Positions 1 to 6,824 of a DNA stretch of 64,000 nucleotides are shown piece by piece (the stretch's first letter is position 1; every line of letters begins with the position of its first letter). This DNA comes from Collinsella aerofaciens (GTDB lineage Bacteria > Actinomycetota > Coriobacteriia > Coriobacteriales > Coriobacteriaceae). The notes beneath the pieces are model-generated. The model saw only the letters and a program-made list of their open reading frames with translations. It made no database searches and was not told where the DNA came from. The stretch covers positions 19,602-83,601 of the forward strand of contig NZ_CZAQ01000006.1 in NCBI RefSeq assembly GCF_001404695.1. The letters are read 5' to 3'. A program made the position numbers and the translations under genes.

Positions 1-1140
1 GTATCGAAACAGCCGGCGCGTCCGAACTGATGTCAACATATCACCAGCATGCCGCCGCAGCAGACCAGGCCCTGTAGCATCACCCTCACCCGCAAACAAT
101 GCCACGAGCTCGCGTGAGCCCGCAACCGATGCCTTCCCGTATGCTCGGTGAAGCGTTGTTCGCACCGTCGATGGCTTCGTACCCGTCTCCCTGGCAATTT
201 CCGCCGGCGTTTTCCCTTTGAGCAGCAGTCGAACAAACTGCTCTTCTCGAGGCGACAGGGCAGGGGAAAACACCCCCGCATCGAATGGGTCGGACGTGCG
301 AGGGGTATCCGAATTGTTGTCCCGTTTCTCCCTTAGCAATGTGCATACGAAGGCGGCAACAGCAATAGCGGACCCCATCGACAGTGATGCAATGACTGCG
401 GCATCGCTTGCAAAGTATGCCACCTCGACAGCCGGAACAAGGCCAATGGGAACTGCTACAAGCACAGAACGGGCAAACACGTCGCCCTGCCCCCGACCAA
501 AGGCGCGGGGACAGCAAAGCAGCGGGACCGCAGCCAATACGAGATAGACCAGCGGAATTAAAAGCACGAGGCCAATTGATGCGGCCGTTACAGAGGGCAT
601 CCCCCATGGCTCGGGAACGACTCTCCATGAAATTCGACAGCAAAACAGCAGGCAAGACAGGACAACTATTGTTTCTGCAAAAAGCGTGCTCTGCGATCGG
701 CGGGTCCCCCTTTCGCCGTCCCGCGCCGCCCCCCGTATCAAAGGAGAGCCCGCCGTATCCCAAATTACATATGAGAGGAGCAACGACCCAGTGAAGCACA
801 AGGCACACGAAACACGATGCAACAACCAGATTGGTGCAAACACGATTGGAATAGAATCTCCGCGAGCATAGAAGGCCAAGTCGACCCATTCGGGAACCAC
901 CGCAATAGCAGCAAGGAAAACACCGAAGACGCCAAGGCGACCCGGCCGTCTTATTTCTCTCCCCTTGCGGAGCGCAACACCATGACCAAACGCCGCGAGG
1001 CATGCGCCAAGGATAACGAGCCAGGTCATTGCACCTGATGCCAAGCCGATTGAAGATGAAAACCGGTGATAAGGGGTAACCGCCATTACGACGAGCGCAA
1101 TGGCGAAAGCAGATGTGGCAGAACAGCGGGAAAAGAGCAT
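1..1140 (-). CDS. Membrane-bound LuxR-family transcriptional regulator, C-terminal end cut by the window edge
   Basis: Reading the minus strand from ATG at 1140 gives 380 codons still open at base 1. The first ~285 residues are mostly hydrophobic, with about ten membrane segments. A short charged linker follows, then a LuxR-type helix-turn-helix at about residues 296-350 (LSPREEQFVRLLLKGKTPAE, then STVRTTLHRAY). This membrane domain plus LuxR HTH layout is a large family in Coriobacteriia, thought to sense a ligand in or at the membrane. ATG 1140 is preferred because a GGAGG lies 4 bases upstream and an in-frame stop lies at 1185-1183. About 30 residues follow the HTH before the window ends, so the true end is unknown. 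A longer open frame over the same bases is a shadow: it lacks the HTH. Ligand and targets cannot be read. Confidence 0.85.
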   Translation of the reverse strand, partial: MLFSRCSATSAFAIALVVMAVTPYHRFSSSIGLASGAMTWLVILGACLAAFGHGVALRKGREIRRPGRLGVFGVFLAAIAVVPEWVDLAFYARGDSIPIVFAPIWLLHRVSCALCFTGSLLLSYVIWDTAGSPLIRGAARDGERGTRRSQSTLFAETIVVLSCLLFCCRISWRVVPEPWGMPSVTAASIGLVLLIPLVYLVLAAVPLLCCPRAFGRGQGDVFARSVLVAVPIGLVPAVEVAYFASDAAVIASLSMGSAIAVAAFVCTLLREKRDNNSDTPRTSDPFDAGVFSPALSPREEQFVRLLLKGKTPAEIARETGTKPSTVRTTLHRAYGKASVAGSRELVALFAGEGDATGPGLLRRHAGDMLTSVRTRRLFRY

Positions 1141-1281
1141 ATGACCTCCATAGCGTGTCATTATATCGCTCGGGCTGCTCGTTTATCTCCACGCCCACAC
1201 CAGCCAGCATCAACGATTCAGGCGAACTCCAATCCGAGCCAGATCACGGTTCAGCTTTTGTCCGCAGTCCCCGCATCAAAG

Positions 1282-1432
1282 CGGGATGCGGTTTCCTTTT
1301 GAGCGTCGATCTGGAAACTGTATCCCGTTCTGAGTCAATATTCTGGGACGCAGTTTCCGCAGCACACCCCATTCGGAAAGCGTGTCCCAGTATTTGGCCG
1401 CAAACTGGGGCGCGCTTTCCGGATGGGTCGAG
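1282..1432. repeat. Dispersed intergenic repeat, family 'GGAAA/CCCG', copy 1
   Basis: The 440-base gap between the LuxR gene and the kinase gene holds no gene. It carries chained inverted modules: CGGGATGCGGTTTCC (1282-1296) against GGAAACTGTATCCCG (1313-1327), then CTGGGACGCAGTTTCC against GGAAAGCGTGTCCCAG (to 1390), then a half module ending CGCGCTTTCC. A conserved tail, TATTTGGCCGCAAACTGGGG, matches the tails of the copies at 37372 and 54773 in the same orientation. Function is unknown. Confidence 0.75.
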
Positions 1433-1581
1433 ACGAAGGCCAAGCCAGACAGGCAGCCTCGCATCCCGCCATCCTCGCCATCCGCCTGAGCGTGCTACAC
1501 TAGCAGCATCTATGCCACCGCGAACGGCTCGGCCCCGCGCCCGCCGCTCGCAAACGAACTTTAAACGCACGAGGGTTGGCC

Positions 1582-3435
1582 ATGCCGCTTTTCTCGCAAC
1601 ATACCGCCCGGTTCTCGCCGGACGTTCCCTTGGAGGGCACTAGCTCTCGCGAGCTGCTCAAGCGGTACCAGCCGCTCGAGACGCTTGCGACCGGCGGTTT
1701 TGGCTCCATCGAGATTTGCCGCGACACGCATCTGCGCCGTCGCGTGGCCATTAAGCGCATCCCCCTTATCAACGGCGCCGGCATGCCCGCCAGCGACATC
1801 ATGGACGTGCTGCGCGAGGCGCATACCGCCGCCATGCTTCAACATCCCAATATCGTGCAGGTTATCGACTTTACGCACGACACCGCCTATGCCTACCTGG
1901 TCATGGAGTATGTCGACGGTATGTCGTTGGCCGAGTTTTTGCATCGCGTGGACGGCCACTCGCTCACCTTTGACGAGGCCGCGGCCATTGCCGACGCGCT
2001 GGGTCAGGCACTCACCTTTGCCCATGCAAACGGCGTGCTTCATCTGGACATAAAGCCCGCCAATGTGCTTATCGACCATTCGGGCAATGTAAAGATCACC
2101 GACTTTGGCATGGCGCGGCTGTCGTCCGCCGGCGGCTTTGGCGGATCGCGCGGCGGCACCATCGGCTACATGCCGCCCGAGCAGCTCGATATCGAGACCG
2201 GCACGGTCGACGAACGTGCCGATGTCTTTGCCCTTGCCTGCGTGATCTACGAGGGCCTGTGCGGCAGTGCCCCCTTTATGGCGGCCACGCCTGCCGACTC
2301 GCTCGACCGCATCATCGGCGGCGCCACCTATCCCAGCGAACTGATCCCTCACTTTCCCCCGGGGGCCGAGGCGGCGCTCATGAGCGCTCTCTCCCCCATG
2401 CCGCAAGACCGCCCCGATAGCATCGAGGCATTCTGCGACCGACTCCTTGCCGGCTTGGGGAGCGTGCGCGAAGGCCGTCGCAGCTTGGAGCAGATGGTAG
2501 GCGAGCTTTCGAGTGACGAGTGCGCGGCAGATGATATCGAGCCATCGAGCTACGAGGATGACACCGTCGAGGTCGACCCCGCGCTTGGCTGGGCGGGCAC
2601 GCGCTGGGGCCGCGCACGCAATTACACCATGCGCGGCATCTCGGCGCTCTCATGCGGAGCCTTCAGCTTTTTGCTTATGCAGACAGCCGGCGTCGCGACG
2701 CTTCCCGGGCTGGTCGTGGCGGCCGTCGCCATTGGCGCGGCGGCAGGCTTGGCCCCGCAGATTGGCTCGGCCATCTCGGCCGTGGGCTTTTTGGTGCTCA
2801 TGGCCAACGCCACCATGCAGGCGCAGGGCATCCTGTCGATGCTGCCGGTCGCGGTCATTTTTGCCGCTGCCATGTCCGGTTGGTGGATTGCTTGGGGACG
2901 CACCGAGGCGGCTGCGAGCGCGACGCTCACCTGCGCGCTTGCGCTGGGTTGCCTAACCGGCGACGCCCTCCTTGCCGCCGGAGCCGCCACGAGCATCGCG
3001 GCGTTTTGGCTCGGCCCGGCAAGCGCAGCGGCGGCCACGGGCATGGGCGCACTCTTTGCCCGCCTTGCCGCAGCGGCTCTCTCTGCGGGAGGCGTACTGG
3101 GGCTTAGCAATGTCGTCGCAGCGCTGGGAGACGCGCTCCTTCTCGCTGCAATCGTGCTGGTTGCAGCAATAGCCGCGGCAACATCGCTGCTGCTCAATGC
3201 TCATGCCAAGCGCGCCGAGCAGGGATCGAACCTTGCCGCCATCGTCGCAATTGCCGTCGCCGGCATCGGCTCGGCCGTATCGTTTTGTCTTGCACACCAT
3301 ATGGAAATTGCCAGCCTTGCGGGCCCGGTCGTCGCCAAGGCAGCGGTTACGGGAATCCTATCCTCTATAATCGTCGGGATATGCCTTTATTTGCTCGGAT
3401 ACCAAAGAACCTATACGGAGAGTGATCTTTCGTGA
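1582..3435 (+). CDS. Serine/threonine protein kinase with a multi-membrane-span C-terminal domain
   Basis: A 617-residue protein. The N-terminal kinase domain (about residues 28-300) has the glycine loop ATGGFGSIE, the VAIKRI lysine, catalytic loop HLDIKPANVLI, DFGMARL and GYMPPEQ. The catalytic loop has HLD where most bacterial kinases have HRD, so this is a non-RD kinase; lysine and both aspartates are kept and activity is likely. About residues 355-610 form eight or so membrane helices instead of the usual single helix and PASTA sensor. ATG 1582 is preferred over TTG 1576 because GAGGG at 1571-1575 is correctly spaced only for the ATG. It is the first gene of the envelope-signalling operon and overlaps the FHA gene by 4 bases. 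It occupies the place of PknA in the canonical actinobacterial locus, though the order here differs. Confidence 0.88.
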   Translation: MPLFSQHTARFSPDVPLEGTSSRELLKRYQPLETLATGGFGSIEICRDTHLRRRVAIKRIPLINGAGMPASDIMDVLREAHTAAMLQHPNIVQVIDFTHDTAYAYLVMEYVDGMSLAEFLHRVDGHSLTFDEAAAIADALGQALTFAHANGVLHLDIKPANVLIDHSGNVKITDFGMARLSSAGGFGGSRGGTIGYMPPEQLDIETGTVDERADVFALACVIYEGLCGSAPFMAATPADSLDRIIGGATYPSELIPHFPPGAEAALMSALSPMPQDRPDSIEAFCDRLLAGLGSVREGRRSLEQMVGELSSDECAADDIEPSSYEDDTVEVDPALGWAGTRWGRARNYTMRGISALSCGAFSFLLMQTAGVATLPGLVVAAVAIGAAAGLAPQIGSAISAVGFLVLMANATMQAQGILSMLPVAVIFAAAMSGWWIAWGRTEAAASATLTCALALGCLTGDALLAAGAATSIAAFWLGPASAAAATGMGALFARLAAAALSAGGVLGLSNVVAALGDALLLAAIVLVAAIAAATSLLLNAHAKRAEQGSNLAAIVAIAVAGIGSAVSFCLAHHMEIASLAGPVVAKAAVTGILSSIIVGICLYLLGYQRTYTESDLS

Positions 3436-4442
3436 ACTTCCTGAACATCTTCGAGGACCACGTGGCCGGCATCTTCGGTGCCACCCGTGCCCCGTTCTCC
3501 TTTAAGAAGCTTGCCAAGCAGGCCGCTCGCGACATGGAGGATCAGACTCTGGTGATCAACGGCGTCAACACCGCGCCGGCGCTCTATACCATCCTGATTG
3601 CCGCCGACGACGATCCCATGCTCGCCCCGTTCTATCCCGAGCTTTCGCGCGAGGTCCGCGAGTTTGTGAAAGCGCAGGCCGAAAAGCGCCGCTACGTCTT
3701 TGTCGGCGAGCCCCTCGTTCGCTTTATGATCGACCCGCAGCTGCGCGGCGGCAAGTTCTCGGTCTTTGCCGAGAACGTCGATGCCCCTACGCTCGGTCGC
3801 CTGTACGAGGAAGAGCGCGCCTACCAAAACGGCCTGGGCCAGAACAACTCAGCCGCGAGCCGTGCCGCCAGCGCCCCGCGCGCCGGCCAGCAGCAGTTTG
3901 CCGCCCCGCAGCAACACCCCGCTGCTATGCCGCAGCAGCAGCCGGCACCTCGTGCTGCCACTCCCGACCCGCTTGCCGTGGCCGACCCCTTTGCGCCCAA
4001 TATGCCCGATCCCGCCGCCGCACCCATCCCCGTGCCCCAAACCGTCTCGCGCGACGCGCTTGCCGGCATGGGCGGAGCCGCCGCGACCGGCGCCGCCGCT
4101 GGCCTTGGCGCCGCAGCCAGCATCGCCTCCAACATGGCAAGCTCTCGCGCCCCGCAGCGTCCGCTCGCCCAGCTCGTCGACGTCGTGAGCGGCGAGAGCC
4201 ACGCCATCACCTCCGCACAGGTGACCATTGGTCGCGAGCGCTCGGTTTCCGACATCGCCCTGCGCGACCCCAACGTGTCGCGCCGTCATGCCCAGCTCAC
4301 CTTTACCGGCTCGGACTGGTCGATCGAGGACCTCAACTCCACCAACGGCACGCTCGTCAACAACCGTCGCATCACGCGCTGCCCGCTGCGCAACGGCGAC
4401 CTGCTGACGTTTGGCCTGAGCACGTTCGAATTTAGGGGATAG
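3432..4442 (+). CDS. fhaA: FhaA-type FHA-domain protein (DUF3662 N-terminus)
   Basis: A 336-residue protein starting at a GTG that overlaps the kinase stop codon (GTGA). The N-terminal ~120 residues (MNFLNIFEDHVAGIFGA..., FKKLAKQAARDMEDQ) match the DUF3662 region of mycobacterial FhaA. An Ala/Pro/Gln-rich linker follows (about 130-245), then a C-terminal FHA domain (about 255-336) with VTIGRERS, SRRHAQL and NSTNGTLVN. FHA domains bind phosphothreonine, so this should read the neighbouring kinases. In mycobacteria FhaA links PknB signalling to peptidoglycan precursor export through MviN; that role is inferred here from family and context. Confidence 0.88.
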   Translation: MNFLNIFEDHVAGIFGATRAPFSFKKLAKQAARDMEDQTLVINGVNTAPALYTILIAADDDPMLAPFYPELSREVREFVKAQAEKRRYVFVGEPLVRFMIDPQLRGGKFSVFAENVDAPTLGRLYEEERAYQNGLGQNNSAASRAASAPRAGQQQFAAPQQHPAAMPQQQPAPRAATPDPLAVADPFAPNMPDPAAAPIPVPQTVSRDALAGMGGAAATGAAAGLGAAASIASNMASSRAPQRPLAQLVDVVSGESHAITSAQVTIGRERSVSDIALRDPNVSRRHAQLTFTGSDWSIEDLNSTNGTLVNNRRITRCPLRNGDLLTFGLSTFEFRG

Positions 4443-4448
4443 TCGCTT

Positions 4449-4865
4449 ATGAACATCGATATCGTCCTGTTTGCAGGCCGCATCGTCCTGGTCGTCCTGC
4501 TTTATATCTTCCTGTTTGCCGTCATGAAGACCGGCGTGGGGCTCGTCCGCGGCCAGCGCCGCGACTCGGCCATCTGGACGATCGATGTGGACAAGGGCCC
4601 GCGCGGCATCCGCGGCATCCACGTGGATATGCTCGGCCCCGTCATCGTCGGCCGTTCGCCGTCGTCGGACATCTGCATCAACGAACCGTTTGTCTCGGCC
4701 TCGCATGCGCGTTTTTCGCTGCAGGGTCCGGCACTTATTATCGAGGACCTCAACTCGCTTAACGGCACGCTCGTCAACGGCCGCCAGCTGGTGGAACCCG
4801 CAACGCTGCGCGAGGGCGACGAAGTCCAGATTGGCGACGTGGTCATGAAGGTGAACCGTCGATGA
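4449..4865 (+). CDS. fhaB: Membrane-anchored FHA-domain protein (FhaB/FipA type)
   Basis: A 138-residue protein. One membrane helix at about residues 5-25 (IVLFAGRIVLVVLLYIFLFA) is followed by a cytoplasmic FHA domain at about 55-135 with IVGRSPSSDI, SASHARF and NSLNGTLVNG. The second small FHA protein with an N-terminal anchor is standard next to fhaA and pstP in Actinobacteria, where FhaB/FipA takes part in division-site assembly. The gene ends inside the start of the phosphatase gene (ATGA overlap at 4862-4865), so the two are probably translationally coupled. Partner specificity is not readable. Confidence 0.87.
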   Translation: MNIDIVLFAGRIVLVVLLYIFLFAVMKTGVGLVRGQRRDSAIWTIDVDKGPRGIRGIHVDMLGPVIVGRSPSSDICINEPFVSASHARFSLQGPALIIEDLNSLNGTLVNGRQLVEPATLREGDEVQIGDVVMKVNRR

Positions 4866-6808
4866 TCGACGAGGAGAACAAGTCCGCAACCATGCCAGAG
4901 ACGTCGGCCGCCCCCGCGACCGCGCCGGCTCATGCCGCCCCGGCGGGCCATGCGCCCGTGGAGCCCGAGGACACTGTGTTCTCCCTGCCTCTTTCGCATG
5001 TAACGCAAGAATATCCGACGCTGACCGACGACGAGGATACCGAGGACAACGCTGACGGCGGTAACACCCCCATCGGCGTGCACGCCGCTACCGAGCAGCC
5101 CGCGGCCCCGCAAGACATGCCCGCGCCGGCTCACTTTGCCGAACCCGTCGCCACGGCGATTACCGAGAGCTCCGCGGTATTTGCGGCTCCCGAGCCCGCG
5201 GCACCGGTGTTTCCCGTAGCGCCGGCACCCGCCGCAGCACCCGAGTCCGCATCTGCACCGGAACCCGCGGCGGCGCCCTCCCCCGCGGACGCATCGGCGC
5301 CCGAAGCCATGCAGTCTGTAACCGAAGACGTACCCGCAGCAACGACGGAGGATGTCTCCCAATCCCACGGCACGCCCGCGCCCGCGCACTTCGCGACGCC
5401 CGAGTCTGCAGCCGTCGCCCCGCAAGACGACGAGCCTGTCGACCGTACAACCGAAGAGCCCGCCACGCCCAACGTCAACGACCCGAGCAACGATGCCGAC
5501 ACCGTCTCGCCCGGCGATACGGCCGAGATTGACGTTGCCGCCGTGGAGGCCAAGCTTAAGGACCCCGGCTCGACCATGAGTTTTGAGCCGCTGACCGACG
5601 AGCGCGTCGAGACTGACTCGACCTACGACGCCGGCACGACCACGCAGCTCATGTGGGGCGCCCGCTCCGATGTTGGCTGTGTGCGCCCGCATAACGAAGA
5701 CTCCTATCTGGTGCAATCGCCGCTCTTTTGCGTATGCGACGGCATGGGCGGCCACGCCGCCGGTGAGGTAGCCTCCTCCATCGCCGTCGAGACCATTGCC
5801 AAGACAGCGCCGCAGGCAGCCGACGCCGCACGACTGGCGGCCGCCGTCGAAGCTGCAAACGCCGCGGTCATCGAGGCTGCGCTCAACGGGCTTGGCAAGC
5901 CCGGCATGGGCTGCACGGCAACCTGCGCCTATATCGAAAACGACATGCTCGCTATCGCCCACGTGGGCGACTCGCGCGCCTATCTGCTCCACGAGGGCAC
6001 GCTCATCCGCGTGACCCGCGACCACTCCTATGTGGAGGAGCTCGTGGACGCCGGCGAGATTACGGCAGACGAGGCTCGCGTCCACCCCAACCGCTCGGTC
6101 ATCACCCGCGCGCTGGGCTCGGATCCCGCAATGTATGCCGACCACTTTACCCTGCATATCGAGGAAGGCGACCGCCTGATCCTGTGCTCGGACGGTCTTT
6201 CGAGCATGATTCCCGATAGCGATATCGAAAACATCGCCACGCAGTCCTCGACCGCGCAGATTTGCGTCGACAACCTTGTTGACGCGGCACTGGTCGCCGG
6301 CGGGCATGACAACGTCACCGTGCTTGTCGTTGACCTGGTCGACGATGGCGTCATGCGCGAGGCAAAGCGCGTCCGCCGCCGCAACATCACCATTGCCACC
6401 GTACTGGGCATCGCTTTTGTGCTGGCGGCAGCCATCTGGGCCTACGCAGGCATCACCGGCTCGTACTACCTGGGCACCTACAAGGACACCGTCGCGGTCT
6501 ACCGGGGCATTCCCGGCAAGCCGCTCGGCCTTAAGCTGCACTGGCTCGACAGCACGACCACCATCAAACTGTCCGACCTGCCCGAAGACACACAAAATCG
6601 CCTTAAGGCAGGTATTCAGCAGACGAGCATCGACGACGCACAGGACACCATCTCCAAGTACCGCCATCAGATCGACGAGGAGCAGACCCGTCAGGTGATC
6701 GACGCGCAAACGATCCGCAATAACACCGACCAGGGTTCGACCTCCGAATCGGATTCCGAGAATACCGCCGAACAGTCCGCCGAGGCCGAAGCCTCCGATA
6801 AGAATTAG
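4862..6808 (+). CDS. pstP: PP2C-type Ser/Thr phosphatase with long disordered N-terminal tail (PstP-like)
   Basis: A 648-residue protein. Residues 1 to about 255 are Ala/Pro/Glu-rich and of low complexity, unusual because PstP normally begins with the catalytic domain. The PP2C domain (about 260-495) carries RSDVGCVRPHNEDSYL, CDGMGGHAAGE, AHVGDSRAYL, CSDGLSSM and GGHDNVTVLVV, which supply the metal-binding aspartates. One membrane helix follows (about 508-530), then an extracellular region of about 115 residues and a charged tail. The enzyme should reverse phosphorylation by the two kinases of the locus. It overlaps fhaB by 4 bases and lies 16 bases before the RodA::PBP gene. Confidence 0.9.
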   Translation: MIDEENKSATMPETSAAPATAPAHAAPAGHAPVEPEDTVFSLPLSHVTQEYPTLTDDEDTEDNADGGNTPIGVHAATEQPAAPQDMPAPAHFAEPVATAITESSAVFAAPEPAAPVFPVAPAPAAAPESASAPEPAAAPSPADASAPEAMQSVTEDVPAATTEDVSQSHGTPAPAHFATPESAAVAPQDDEPVDRTTEEPATPNVNDPSNDADTVSPGDTAEIDVAAVEAKLKDPGSTMSFEPLTDERVETDSTYDAGTTTQLMWGARSDVGCVRPHNEDSYLVQSPLFCVCDGMGGHAAGEVASSIAVETIAKTAPQAADAARLAAAVEAANAAVIEAALNGLGKPGMGCTATCAYIENDMLAIAHVGDSRAYLLHEGTLIRVTRDHSYVEELVDAGEITADEARVHPNRSVITRALGSDPAMYADHFTLHIEEGDRLILCSDGLSSMIPDSDIENIATQSSTAQICVDNLVDAALVAGGHDNVTVLVVDLVDDGVMREAKRVRRRNITIATVLGIAFVLAAAIWAYAGITGSYYLGTYKDTVAVYRGIPGKPLGLKLHWLDSTTTIKLSDLPEDTQNRLKAGIQQTSIDDAQDTISKYRHQIDEEQTRQVIDAQTIRNNTDQGSTSESDSENTAEQSAEAEASDKN

Positions 6809-6824
6809 AAAGGGAGTGCCGCTT

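Noticed and set aside
86-1213. Open frame of 375 codons on the minus strand over the LuxR gene
   Set aside because: The codon frame starting at 1140 encodes a clear membrane domain and LuxR HTH; the longer frame is out of register by one base and has no recognisable domain.
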